DNA of 64,000 nt, taken from the NCBI GenBank assembly GCA_964058805.1, contig CAXKVV010000022.1, positions 186,001 to 250,000 on the forward strand, written 5' to 3'. The stretch comes from Schoenoplectus triqueter. Lineage: Eukaryota; Streptophyta; Magnoliopsida; Poales; Cyperaceae. The position numbers and the translations under genes were made by a program. Of this stretch, positions 11,601-23,866 are shown piece by piece. Under the pieces are notes generated by a model. That model ran no database searches. It was not told where the DNA came from and saw nothing but the letters and a program-made list of their open reading frames with translations. Within the stretch, counting starts at the first letter, position 1; every line of letters starts with the position of its first letter.

Positions 11601-12001
11601 AGTTTTTTTACATTCTTGCATTATTTTGATCTTTCAATACCACCATTCTAGAGCTTTCAAAAGATTATCCCATAAAAATAACAAATAAAAATAGTACTAG
11701 CTCAAAAAAATTACTATTTTTCACTCATCCAAACCGATGAAGTTCATAAATGATGATTGGATTTTGACTGCCTAAATTCAAATGATCATTGGATTTTCTG
11801 CTCGTCTCTCATAAATGATGTAACTACCTAACTTCATCTACTGTAGTATAATATGACTCATATACTCAACCGCTTTTTATTGACTATTTTGTAAACTTAT
11901 TTCGAAAAGTAATGAAAGTCGGTATCTATATAGGTATTTTTCCTTTTAAAGATAAAAAAAATAAAAGAGTAAAAGATGCTAATATACATAATTTTAGAAA
12001 A

Positions 12002-12378
12002 GGGAGGGATCCCTTGAAAATATTTTATTAATTTTGACAATAGTATTCTAAAAAATTATAAATTTTTTTAACATAAAAATAGATATATTTTTTTAACCTA
12101 TATAGCTTAATAATATTTTAAGTTTTATGCAATATAGTTATTATTTAATGGTCCATCAAAAACTGTTAAATTATAATAATTATAAATCATATAAATTTTG
12201 ATGATCTTTGATGGACTATCAACTAATATCTAAACTGGATGAAATTTGAACCGATATCGATTTATAATTAAGTTGAAAAATATATCTATTATTTTTCTTT
12301 ATTATTTGGATTTTTTATATTTTTTTATAATAATATTATCAAGATTGTCAAAATACCCAATGTCAAGAGATCCCTCCC
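12002..12378. mobile_element. Mutator-type MITE family C, copy 1
   Basis: The ends are inverted: GGGAGGGATCCCTTGA at 12002 against TCAAGAGATCCCTCCC ending at 12378. The core holds the palindrome of the family (ATGGTCCATCAAAAAC ... GATGGACTATCAAC). Flanks TTTTAGAAA and TTTTGAAAA could be a decayed 9-bp target duplication. Confidence 0.7.
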
Positions 12379-12852
12379 TTTTGAAAAACAAAAGAGGTTT
12401 TTATATTCTTTCTAGAAGAAGAATGTGATTAAAATATTTCAGAAACTTCGAGGAAAAAATATTTACCCTTACCTAATACACTTATAAACCGAATTGAAGA
12501 ATATATCATGGATATTTAAAATAAGACGACTCAAATTAATATTTATCATGATTATTTTTCTGCGTATTCATATTAAATGACAATACAAAATAAAAGTGAA
12601 ATTATGAAGCAATTTTATTGTTAAGTTAACTATAATCCTGAATGTATTACTAAAATTTGAATACGCCTCTCTGGTTGGATGAACTAAAAAATCTTTTTTT
12701 TCCCATTTGAATCTCCTCAGCAACGAATTAGAAAAATAAAATAAAATAAAATGATTGTGCGCGACAAATTGAAAACTATGTAAAAATAAATATGATCGAA
12801 GAAGTAATTTCATGACCTTCATTACTGTACAAAATATTCCAAGAACCAAGGA

Positions 12853-13020
12853 GATCATATCTGTGACAGTCAACTTGCTATCATAATAGTTGTAGGTAAG
12901 TATTGCATGTGCCAAATCTAAAACCAAACACTCTAATAATTTGATCATATCTGTGACAGTCAACTTGCTATCATAATAGTTGTAGGTAAGTATTGCATTT
13001 GCCAAATCTAAAACCAAACA
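12853..13020. repeat. 78-bp direct duplication inside an open frame
   Basis: 12853-12930 and 12943-13020 are identical except for one base (GCATGTGCC against GCATTTGCC), spaced 90 bases apart, a multiple of three. On the minus strand the open frame 12568-13017 reads through both, repeating LTYNYYDSKLTVTDMI. I do not recognise the protein; it may be a fragment of a captured or dead gene. Confidence 0.85.
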
Positions 13021-13470
13021 TATTTACTATAGTTATTGTGATATTTTTTTAAAAATATAAAAAATCATATCTTCATATGAAAAGAAAGAAAATAAAATGA
13101 AGATAATTTAGTAATTAATGTAAATTTTAATCATGAATAAATAATTAATATATAAATGTAGAATTGAGATAAAAATTGATATTTAGTATTTAAGAAAAGT
13201 TAAAGTTAATAAATGATGACAATCTATAAAAAAGAAAACAAAATAGAACAATTATACTCCTAAATTATGTAGTATTTCATGTAATAATTATAATTGAGAG
13301 ATAATAATATTATTTGATGAATAACTCAATCAATAATTAATATTAGCTCTAAAAATTTAATAAAAAATCTAAATAATTATAAAATCAAAATACTTAAATT
13401 CTTAATAAGAAGTAGAGATATAGATTTGTTGGATTTGGTAAAAATAAAACCATGAAGAGGTGGTCCCAAC

Positions 13471-13790
13471 CATAGTAACACCATTCGCGAATAATTCGTT
13501 TTTCACCCATAGCCGGATGTTTCACGAATAATTCGTCAGTTTGATATACAGTGCGTTTTTTTTGTCAAAAAAACGTTTTATTCGCGAATTATTCGGCAAA
13601 AAAACACATTATATATTATTTTATATAGAATTTTATAGTTTTTAATATATTTTTAATATTTTTTCAATATAATATATATTTTATTTATATTATGTGAAAC
13701 GAACTATTCCCGAATTATACCCGTATTATATCCGAACATCGAATTTTTGACCTCGCCGAACGTTTCCCGAATCGTAAAGTTGTTACTATG
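13471..13790. mobile_element. hAT-type MITE with perfect 8-bp target duplication
   Basis: CATAGTAAC at 13471 is the complement of GTTACTATG ending at 13790, and GTCCCAAC flanks it on both sides (13463-13470 and 13791-13798). An 8-bp duplication is the mark of hAT transposition. The interior carries TTCGCGAATAATTCG-type inverted motifs. No ORF. A degenerate relative lies at 5098-5352. Confidence 0.88.
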
Positions 13791-14115
13791 GTCCCAACAA
13801 CCAAAACAGCAAGGTGTCTCTTTGTGTTGTCAAAGGACGGGTACACGTACATGGATTCATCAAGTGCGGCTGCTAGTTCTCGAGACTGGTTTCAGAAATT
13901 CAACGGTGGGAAAAGTTGTCCGTTGACGATATTTTTCAAAGACTTTCAAGTTTAACGTTAAAGAACTAATTGATCTGTTAAGGGAAATGTTAACGCGATA
14001 TTCTTTTCGTCAAGACAACCTGGTTTGAGACTCCAGATAGCTAGTAAGCAAAGACTAGATTTTGTTCCCTCTGTTTTATTATGTTGTTTTATTTTAATTC
14101 CACGTGGATTTACAT

Positions 14116-15375
14116 CGTGATAATAATAAATCTATTTGATAACAGTTGTTGATTAAATTTAATAACGATTATTGAACCGTTATTGGAAGAGTGATAGAAA
14201 AGGTTCTAAGTAATCGTTGCTAAATTATATGTTCGGGATTTAAAAAAAATATATATTTAGCAACAATTTTGTGCTAGAACCATTATTAAAATGGTATTTA
14301 ACAACAATTTTGAGTGATTCTGACACATAACAGTTACTAAAGGTCCATTAATTTTTTTTTTGTAAATTTAATTTTCTATACAAATGATAAGGCAACTAAA
14401 AATAGTAAATGATATAAAAATATATGACAAAGTATAAGCATTGACATACATCATATTATTCATTCAATAAATAATATAAAAATATAATCATTCATACAAT
14501 GAAAAAATATATTTACTGAACAATACATTTTTCTTACTCAATAATGTGAAAACCTATACAATTTCTAAGAAAAAAAAACAGAACTAAAAACTTTAAATAA
14601 CTTCAGTTTGAAGATGAGATTTTTTTAATCCTGAAAATGGCCGTAATGACGTAGATAATTATGTAGATATCGTCGTAAACTTTTCATGACTGCGTAGAAC
14701 GCCTCAATCAGAATTTTCTATAAAAAATTATGGCTATTTGAAGTTGAGATGATCAGATTTCAGTTTTTATTTCTTCTCTCTCTTCTTTCTCATTTTATAT
14801 ATGAAAATAGATGACAACGAGTTGGTAATCCATGAGATTTTAATTTTTGAAATTTGATTTTTGAATCATTGAATTTGGATGAATAAACGGTGAGATGAAA
14901 AAAATTTGACAATGCTTGAGAGCGAATGTCATTAGTAAAGATAGATATTTCAGAGCCAAAAAGTGAAATAAATATTTAATAACGATTATCTGATCAAAAT
15001 TATAGCTAAATAGATTAAAAAAAGAAAAATCAGAGCACCCATTTAACAACGGTTCTTTCAAAGAACTATTATCAAATATAGTAAAAAAAATCGACACACC
15101 ATTTAATAATGGTTTCTTTAAGGAACTATTGCTAAATGTTTCATTTAACAACAGCTCCTTGTAAGAACCGTTATTAAAATGAGTATGCAACTTTTTAGTA
15201 TTCTTTGACTTTATTTTAATAATATTTATTTTTTAAAAATTATTATTAAAGAAATTATGAATATTTTAATAATCATTGTTAAAGTGGTATTATCTAATTT
15301 TTTTTTTAAAATAGTGGATTACCATCTGTTTCATTTGAAACATAGGTATTATCTAAAGTTATTTTTATTGTAGTG
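14116..15375 (-). mobile_element. CACTA-like element family D, copy 1 (degenerate)
   Basis: The right end, TTTTTATTGTAGTG at 15362-15375, is the complement of a CACTACAAT... terminus; the left end near 14116 is eroded. Subterminal stretches carry many copies of AACGATTATTGAAC / TTAACAACGGTTCTT-type motifs in both directions. The centre (14755-14860) matches, inverted, the centres of the copies at 33150-35031 and 48897-50688. No transposase frame. Confidence 0.65.
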
Positions 15376-15945
15376 ACTCTTGGATGGAAATTTTTCAATC
15401 CTTCATGGATATAAAATTACAAGTATCAGTACGTGAAGTATTTTTTTTCTTTTGTTATAGGGCAGTCACACCAACAGCCTGAAAACTTCTTCAGCATTCT
15501 GGGTCTTATCGCTTGATATGTCTCGTGTGTCATATGCATTATTTTTTCGTGTGTTTTTTTCCAATTAAATTTTACATATCACGTCACGTGAAATTATCTT
15601 GATATGCCAAGTTACAATATATGATACTGTACAGTAACAGTCATATAATCACTTGAACACATGTATATAACTATTTTTTCAAATATTTTTACATTTAAAA
15701 ATAAATGTAGAATATAATTTTCACTATATATGTAAAATAAATTTTTTTCTTCACAGTACTATATTTTTTATAATTTATCCACAAATTTAAACATTTTTTT
15801 TCAAATGAAACAGTAGCGTTCAAAAAATACATAATTTAAACACGACTGATTGTAACTAAACATAACAAAACGTGCTGGTATATTGTACACATCATGTTTT
15901 GTCAGGAATTAGTGTCTAGTGGTACCGTATCTTATGCATATTATG

Positions 15946-16280
15946 TAGGCGTGTTAATACTTGACTCGATCCGATTCGAATCCGGCCTGATTAGAAATGA
16001 TCATGGGTCGGATTAGGTACGGATCAACCCGATGTGACTATTTAATTATATTTTTGAATTTTTTTTTCTGATTTAATGCTAATTAAAACTTATATATACA
16101 CTAATTGAGATTAATTATATATTAATTATTATTAAATTACTTAATATATATAAAATAATTAATAAATAATTAATTATTTTATTTGGATCGAATCGGTACA
16201 AAAAATTATTGATCCGATTTTATCGAGTCCAGTCAAGAAATATAATAAAATAATTATGACCCGACCTATCGACAACCCTA
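15946..16280. mobile_element. hAT-like MITE family B, copy 2
   Basis: Begins TAGGCGTGTTAATAC and ends GACAACCCTA, with an AT-rich core shared with 7695-8123. Flanks ATATTATG (15938-15945) and ATGTTATA (16281-16288) match at six of eight positions, consistent with an aged 8-bp hAT duplication. Confidence 0.65.
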
Positions 16281-16959
16281 ATGTTATATCATATAGGTCG
16301 TGTATCCTTCCCAACATTTTAAAATATAGATTACATATGCAGATATTTATTCTATAATTTTCTTAAAATATTTGAATCAATAAGATATTTTTAAATATTT
16401 TTATTATAAAGTAAGAAAAATATAATATAATATAAATATAATTTTGAAATTTCTATATAATATATTAAATAATTTTAAAGTTTTCATATGATTAATTTTA
16501 TAGAGTTAATATAATAAAAATAAATAAATTTATCATACGATATTAAATGTAACGATGCATATTCTTATATATATATATAACATCCCATCATATAAAATAT
16601 ATATGAACCGTATATGCTGTTTTGTTTTACAATGATCCTTTATTTTTATAATGATCCTTCTTTTATTCCTTTTTTTTTCTGATACGACCGTCACAATTGG
16701 TATAAACGGACCGTACATTGTTTTACAATGATCCTTCTTTTATTTTATTTTTTCTTGACACGACCGTCACAATTGGTGAAAATACATTAAAATACATTAA
16801 TGAAGCTCACGTGTTTTGTTCACTAGAGGCACTGATACAATACGAGGAAATTTTAAATTTAAGACACAACGGCACAAGTGACATAAAATGTTTGTGTTGT
16901 CATTTAAGAGTTCTGCTTTAAGGAAATAATACGGTGTTGTTTCACACGTACAAAAGCAC

Positions 16960-17224
16960 AACTTTGGAGAAACGATTTAAGGTTATATAGATAATGTTGA
17001 TAATGACTTATAGATGACTCAAATTTCATGTAATTTCATTATAGTTTGATAGTCCATCAAATATAATTTTTTGATGGTCCTTGATGAAATATCAAATAAT
17101 AATGAAATTTGAATTATCATCAATCTATAAGTCTTTGTGTATATTTGAAATTTTTTTAATATTTATTTGAAAATGTATTATCATGATAGTCCAAATAACC
17201 CATTGTCAAGTGATCCCCGTCCTT
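16960..17224. mobile_element. Mutator-type MITE family C, copy 2 (left end lost)
   Basis: The right end reads CCCATTGTCAAGTGATCCCC, and the core has the paired GATAGTCCATCAAA / TTTGATGGTCCTTGATG palindrome of the family. The left terminus is missing. Confidence 0.6.
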
Positions 17225-17328
17225 GCTTGTATTTTAATTTAAAATTAAATGGAACAGGCATTTTCTTGATAGAGCAAATATATGTAAAAAAATCAATGGT
17301 GGTTCAGGTACCATCTAGAACCATACCG

Positions 17329-17598
17329 AGCCCACAATAAAATAGAACGTTATCCCTCCCTGGCTCGCTGAAACAGCCTAAAATGAGCCCAGTATTCAAC
17401 CCCTTATTTTTGTCAGTTGGATCAAAATTGGTTTACCCTCGAAATATCCTATATTTTCAATCTCTCAACGATTATGAATCTTAAGCAAATCCTTCTAGAA
17501 AATCACAATAGATCATACATTTTGAATTCGAATCAGACGACCGAGATGGCATGTTGTCGTATACGTACCATTTCTTTCGAGCCTGGTTAATAAGCCCA
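17329..17598 (+). promoter_or_regulatory. Three site II (TGGGCT) motifs upstream of TraB gene
   Basis: AGCCCA, the complement of TGGGCT, occurs at 17329-17334, 17386-17391 and 17593-17598, within about 430 bases of the start codon. Site II motifs (TGGGCY) bind TCP factors and are common in plant promoters of genes for mitochondrial and ribosomal components. Functional role here is inferred. Confidence 0.4.
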
Positions 17599-17759
17599 TT
17601 TCGTTACATTCTGGTTATTTGCATTTCACAATAAAAAAAAAATCTCTTATCTTCATTCTCCTCCAGAAATACTGAAATACAAGCGCTGGATCAATAAGCG
17701 GACGATAAATTCACAAGTCACAAAAGCCTAGCAAAGAAAAAGAGAAACAGAGAAGTTTG

Positions 17760-19597
17760 ATGGAAACCTTAAAGGCCTTCATCCGACCTCCCCCACCTTG
17801 TTTTGACTATAAGACGGCGGTACTCGGCGAGACGCGGTCCACTGTCGCCGTGGCGCACCCAGAGTTGATGGACCTGGTTCAGGGAGGCTCTCTGGTGCTG
17901 GTACAGAAGCGGCGGTTTGGGCCGGTACCAGAGTGGCGTCGCTGGTTTGTTGAACCAGACATGATTTGGCTACTTGGGACCTCTCACTTGTCAGAGAAAT
18001 CAGCTACTGATGTCGAACGAGTCGTGCGCGCATTACAACCTGATAATGTGGTTGTTGAGCTGTGTCGCAGCAGGCAAGTTAGTAGAAGGGCTTCACTTCA
18101 CAATTTTCATACTCTAAATGGATTTTTTTATACCAAAAGAATCAGTAATATATATATCAGAGATTAATATTTCAACTACCATAATATTCTTGTCTGTATT
18201 AAAACAAAATAGAGAAAGCTAACTCGTGTATTTGCAGAATTTCATTTCAGAGCTGGAATAATGTATGCATCAGCAGATAACCAGAATGCCCCACTTTTGA
18301 ATTCAAACATGTTTTCTTTAAGTGGTGCCAAATTTTTTGGAGCAATCAGCCGTAGTATTAATTTGGGTATACCTATTTTTTCCAATGTTTAAACTTGTAA
18401 GTTATAACTACATAATACCTTTTTGTGGTACTAATTAAAAGATTTGAAATTTACACTAATTGCACTTGCAGGGGGACAGAGCGCCCTTGTGTTACGGCTG
18501 CTCTTGGCTGTGTTTTCTTCAAAAATGACTTCTGGAACAAATCAAACTTTTGGTGATGAGGTTATATTTCAAATTTTCTCAAAGCTATTTCTCAACTGTC
18601 CTTAAAATATAATTACAATTGATATATTTTTCTTAATGTTGATGAGTAGTTCCGAGCAGCAAGGAAAGCAGCTGAAGAAGTGGGAGCTCAACTCGTTTTG
18701 GGTGATCGGCCAATTGAAATAACAGTATATATTTCTATTGTTCTCCTAATTAATTTAGTATCTCATTCTAATGGTCTATTTTATCCAAAGGTTTATTTTT
18801 GCAATGGTTAATTTTAGCTTCAACGTGCTTGGAATTCTCTCAACTGGAATGAAAAATTGAGATTCATGTCTTTGCTATTTGGTGGTATTACTTCTCCTTC
18901 ACTCAGAATCAATGAGGGCGATTTTGAGGTGAACTGTGTATCAATTTCTCTATGTAACAATTAACTGTCATGACTTTTTCCATTTCTTAATCAAGCTCAT
19001 TAAATAAGCAGATCGAAGAAAACGGTGGCGGTCCATTTGAGCTATACAAACAGCTGAGCAGTACATACCCATCCCTTCTACAGCCATTAATACATGAGCG
19101 TGATACAGTATTTCTCTTTCTTTTAACAGTAAACTTTGAAAATTTTGATGTGTGTGCATTTACAGGGCTTCAGACCGAATGGTCCCAAATGCTTATATTA
19201 GACTCATTGAGTTTGTTGGTTCATTCCTCAGTAAACCATGCAATGAACTCTTGATTACAAACCAAGAATCAGTTCAGATTGAATTAACTAAATTTTAACA
19301 TTCTCAAGTAAGCTTTTTACTGTATACTTTCAGTATCTTGCATGGTCTTTAAAACGGAGCAAAGCGGTGAATGACTGTAGAACAGTGGTTGGGGTCATAG
19401 GGAAAGGTCACATGAATGGTGTGGTCTATGCATTAATGGCAGACCAGGGAGATTTGCGCTTCCGTGACCTTGTTGGAAGAACATCACAGGAGAGGTCTAA
19501 TAGCTGGGTGAAGAGTCTGGTTAAAGGCTTAATTAGAGACACCATAATTGGTATTGCTCTCTGGGCTTTGTATGAACAGTTGCAGACGGCCTTTTAA
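17760..19597 (+). CDS. TraB-domain family protein, seven exons
   Basis: Exons 17760-18073, 18251-18366, 18472-18560, 18650-18724, 18818-18928, 19012-19107 and 19334-19597 join in frame to 354 residues. The TraB domain begins at LLGTSH (71-76), followed by NVVVELCRSR, then GAQLVLGDRPIEIT and GVIGKGHMNGV (287-297). The last ~20 residues (IIGIALWALY) form one hydrophobic segment, a possible tail anchor. Plant TraB proteins (Arabidopsis TRB1/TRB2) have been placed at the mitochondrial outer membrane and ER-mitochondria contacts; the catalytic role of the fold is unsettled. Intron 1 has a GC donor (AG|GCAAGT); other introns use GT-AG. The start is the ATG at 17760, the first in frame. The gene converges on the ATL gene 273 bases beyond its stop. 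Family assignment is firm, cellular role is from homologues. Confidence 0.92.
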
Positions 19598-19870
19598 AGA
19601 TCATACACAACATGGTAATAATTGGGATTATTTGGTTGCATATGAATGAAAATATGACAAATATTGAATGAATAAAGAATTGTATTATCTATAGTACAGA
19701 TTGTTTTATCGAAATTCAGGAGAATTTACATTTGTTGTGCTTATATACACATCTACAAGAAAAAAGGAAAAGAAGAATTATGACATTGGTTTTACTGAAT
19801 TCTGATCAGAAGTTCAGCCAATTACAGGAGTTGAATAATTCAAGTCCTCTATTTGTAGTTAGAATAATCC
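19598..19870. other. Shared 3' intergenic spacer
   Basis: 273 bases between the converging stops of the TraB and ATL genes; it must hold both 3' UTRs. AATAAAG at 19670 is a possible plus-strand poly-A signal. No other element seen. Confidence 0.5.
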
Positions 19871-20912
19871 TTATGTATTTAACTCGGCTACCTCGTGAGA
19901 ACTTTGGTTGGATGTTTCCCATTGGTTGACAAAATGTCGGAAAAATGCATTTCTACTCAATGTATTCCTTGAAGTCAGATAGTTACCAGAAAACAGATTG
20001 TTTAATGAGACTCGACAAATCGGGCATGTCGAGTGCGACTGAAGCCAAACATCAATGCAGCTAGAATGAAAATTGTGACCACATGTTGGCATTATTCTCA
20101 GTACGTCTCTCTCTTCATAATCTCCCAAACATATCGTACACCTAAGAATTTAATGCAGAAAAGAAAGAGAGTATCTCAAACATCATATTTTTTGTGATAT
20201 CATTTCTGTCGATTATGTATTCTATTTCACTTACTGGTCATCTGTTACGCTGGGAGACTGCTTGATGTACTTTAATGTTGGCATTGCGGCAATGACGACT
20301 TGTTCAAGTCCATCCACAATGCACTCTGGCTGCTGAAATGTTTCATTTCAGAATTTTTGAATAGAAGTTCATAACTGAAAGAACTTCCTAAGTTTGATAT
20401 CAGTTAACAATGCTCGGTTAAAGCAAAATAGATATATTATCATATTGATATTACATAGCAATAAGTAAATAGCCTGGCAGATGTATGCAATAACAGTGCT
20501 TCGTTGCTTTCAATCAAAGTTGAATTCAGATAAAACTCCTGTTGATATTGCTTGAAAACGAAAATTTCTACTTTGAATTGAAATATTGATTACTCCTAAT
20601 TGGCTGTACAAAGGGAAGAAGAAAATTAATTTAATACTGGTACGCACTGTGTAAAGCACACAAACAAAATTGAGCAACAATAGTTAGTTCATTACTAATA
20701 CTGCAAATAAAATTGAAGTACAGAATGAAAACCATGATATTTTGTTGCACACGCAATTGAGGTACGTGCATCTCGAACTCATAAGGAATTGTCCGGAGAT
20801 CAATTGAGTCGTTACGGCCGCATAGAACACGGGTGCAAACAAAGATGATCAGGCCTAAGCTCACCACGAACCCAACGAGTGTCGTTGCGAGATTCAGCCC
20901 TGAGTCTAGCAT
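19871..20912 (-). CDS. ATL: ATL-type RING-H2 finger protein (probable E3 ubiquitin ligase)
   Basis: Three exons on the minus strand: 20912-20766 (end uncertain), 20332-20235 and 20141-19871, giving about 171 residues. Exon 1 encodes a short N-terminus and one membrane segment (about 10-30). Exon 2 carries PECIVDGLEQVVIAAMPT, the GLD-like motif seen before the RING in ATL proteins. Exon 3 has a complete RING-H2: C83, C86, C102, H104, H107, C110, C121, C124, with the usual Trp (W114) and Pro (P122). ATLs are membrane-anchored E3 ligases that recruit E2 enzymes. The splice from exon 2 to 3 (CA|GTAAGT, TTCTTAG|G) is clear; for exon 1, donors at GTACCT (20765) or GTGCAA (about 20754) both keep frame. 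Length and layout resemble the ATL7/ATL58/ATL59 group. Confidence 0.88.
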
Positions 20913-22195
20913 ATCCGCTTGTATGTCATGGACAAAATTGTTTGGGATGGTGGAAGAGGAGAGTGGGAAATTGAAATAAGAGATTTAGATGGTTTAACGG
21001 CCATTTAGGATTAGGAATAGCTTTGCAATATGGCAAGGAATTAAAGAAGCCTGGTTAACTGGTAATAGGTATAATAGTTGTGCTTTCGTTTGGAATCAAA
21101 CAGCTATCAGAACTGCCTTTTTTTATGGGCTGGGGACCAGCTTTATTTTTTCTTCGACTTTCTACTCTTTTAACTTGACTTTACTCAATGTATTGGAAGG
21201 GAACTCACATCCGCTCTCACTGGCAATTGGCAAATTGTCTCTATGTTGGGTGGGCCCAGAAAAACAAAAATAAAAAAGCACCTCCCCGTAATCAAATCTC
21301 GGCCACCAAATAGGTCCATGTAAATATAATGACAGTAGGCTGCCGTAGAAAAACTATGCAGCATATACGGATACAGAAGGTTGGTTGGTTGTAAAAACTA
21401 TGCAGCATATTCTAATATTTTCCTTGGATATTTATTAGTATAATAGTATCGATAAATTATACTCAATAAAGATAATTAATTACTTTTCTAATCTCTCATA
21501 CATCATTAAGACTTTTTCAATAATTAATTTTATTTGTAACTTTTCACCTACTTCAATCCAATGATTTATATATAATTTTTCTCTCTCATCATTTAAATTA
21601 ATGTGTATGATATATTTAAGATGAAACTTAATTTTTAAAATAATTTAATTTTATCAGGTTTTTAATTATATAATTAGTAATAGTTATTATTGTTAGTATT
21701 ATTATTCATTATAAAGATATTAGCAATTAAACAATTTCGTTTAAATTTTTCTTTAATGTGAAATTTCATGAAATATATTTAAATTTATATTTTTAAATAT
21801 TTATTTGAGATATATTGTCAGGAAAATCCGAATTATCACCCCAGTAAATAAAATAAATTATAGATGTATCCATAACAATATCGATACAGAAATAGATTGT
21901 CAAATTAATGTGAATATCTGAATCTGAATAAAAAAAACAAACGCTACAAGTGTTTTATTTGTAGGACATTACCAAATTATCAACATTTTCATTTGTATAG
22001 GATATGAGTGCTTGTTTTAGATAGAAGTACTTGAAAGACGATGATCTATCTATCAGAATCATGATTTAAGAGTTAGAGTTTAGTAGTGGAGTTTTAGTCT
22101 TTAGGATTTTAGTTTGTTATTTCTTAGATTTTAGAATTTTAGGATTTAGAATTAAGAATTTAAAAATATGCTTTATAATGTTAGGTTTATTATAC
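20913..22195. other. ATL gene upstream region, then AT-rich spacer
   Basis: The first few hundred bases should hold the ATL promoter on the minus strand; no clear TATA box was found. TGGGCCC occurs near 21250. From about 21400 the sequence is AT-rich without recognisable genes or TE ends. Confidence 0.4.
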
Positions 22196-22197
22196 TA

Positions 22198-22266
<69 letters not shown>

Positions 22267-22317
22267 TATTATTATATTATTATCATCATCATTGTCATTA
22301 TCATCATTATTTTTATT

Positions 22318-22352
<35 letters not shown>
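22196..22352. repeat. (TTA)n microsatellite, interrupted
   Basis: Two blocks of TTA/ATT trinucleotides (22197-22255 and 22326-22362) with ATC and ATTT interruptions between. The tyrosine- and isoleucine-rich open frames across it are artefacts. Confidence 0.95.
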
Positions 22353-22362
<10 letters not shown>

Positions 22363-22549
22363 TCATCAACATCATCATCATATTATCATTCATTTTTAAT
22401 ATTCTAATCTTATACTTTCAGATTGGGTTTCATATCTAGCCTATGCCAATTTATTTGGTTTAAAGGCGGCTTTGTTGTTGTTTCATTTGTGTATCTCAAA
22501 CATTTTATCTCCTTTGCATTTATGTTGAAATTTCTCATATTTTATATAT

Positions 22550-22978
22550 AATATTGGAGTAAAACTAATATACTCTTAGGAGAACGGAGCATTTCCATAC
22601 TCTTAACTCAAAAAAGTATTTAATCATCTCTAAATTTTAATTTATGTGTATAATTTTTTATATCAAAATCTTATGGTATATATATTTTTTTTATTTTTTG
22701 AGTTTTGTAAGTACTTATTTTGGATTTTTAAAATGGCTTATTTTCATATGCAAAAATTGATTATTGTATTTTTATTTATCTTCATATTAATAAATATGAA
22801 AAAAATTTCTATGAAATTAAAAAAATTAGTAAATTTTTGTATTCCAAAAGATTTTGATATAAAAAAATATTAAAAGAGAGAAATCAAAATTAGAGATGAT
22901 TAGATATATTTTTGAGTTAGAGGCATGGAAATGTTTCACACTCACTCCTAATAACACTCTAGATTTATTCATAATATT
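22550..22978. mobile_element. Foldback element family E, copy 1
   Basis: Arms from about 22550 (AATATTGGAGTAAAACTAA... TTAGGAG... CATTTCCATACTCTTAACTC) mirror the right side ending about 22978 (GAGTTAGAGGCATGGAAATG...CTCCTAATAACAC). The inner arm (TTTAATCATCTC, AAATTTTAATTTAT) is shared with the element at 49291-49697. No coding capacity. Confidence 0.65.
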
Positions 22979-23473
22979 GTTTTATTATGAATATGAATAG
23001 AAATATATATCTTTTTGTCATTTTTGTTATTCTAAATACTTATTTTTTTATCATATGGTATATCCGTTAGTAATACTTTTCTTTCCTGATGAAGATCTAC
23101 TAGTAATACTTATTATTTCTGTTTCATGCTCACAATCAAATTCGTACTACTTGAATATCTTTTACGTCTTCATCTTCATATATAAGGCAGAACCTGTTTT
23201 GACTTTTGATATTAATTTAATATATGTATCTCAAATTTTCAATCCGTATTTGTATTATTATGAATACCCATATGATTTTGGCATTATCCTTGTCAGTTCT
23301 CTGCGTTTACATACTAATCGAGCTTCAAGAACCGATCCAATTTTCAAGATGGAAAGTTCTGCTTTCGACATGTTGCACCAATTAAGGCTCGAGCTTTAAA
23401 AAGTTCAAACCCAGACGAACTCGTGAGGTTGGGTATCAAACTATCAATATTCAAAGCCTGCCTGAAATATGAA

Positions 23474-23866
23474 GGAAGGGATACCTCACGAACTCGTGAG
23501 GTTGGATACCTTACGATATGTTATTTTGATAATTTTAATAATGAAATTTAAATATATATCTAAAAATAAATTAAAAAAAAATATTCTTTGATATATAGAT
23601 TGATGGTGTTTTAAATTTTATATAATTTTATTATCATTTGATAGTTCATAAACAATACTAAAATTTTATATAATTTATATCAATTTAACCGTCTTTAATG
23701 CATTAACAAACAATAATAAAATTATATAAAATTTGAAACATTATTAATCTATAGGAACATATTATCAGTTCTTCTCTATTTTAATTTTTTTTATTAATAT
23801 TTATTTTAAAATTTATTATCAAAATTATCAAAATTATCAAAATGACCCGTCATCAAGATCCCTCCC
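23474..23866. mobile_element. Mutator-type MITE family C, copy 3
   Basis: The right end (GTCATCAAGATCCCTCCC) and the core palindrome match the family; the left end begins AAGGGATACC but is altered by the perfect 18-base palindrome CCTCACGAACTCGTGAGG (23483-23500). Confidence 0.55.

Noticed and set aside
19160..19305. Possible extra TraB exon after TTTACAG at 19166
   Set aside because: In the required phase it stops after about 11 codons, while joining 19107 to 19334 gives the expected continuous protein.
22168..22407. Two overlapping open frames of poly-Tyr and poly-Ile
   Set aside because: They are translations of a (TTA)n microsatellite with no other coding signal.
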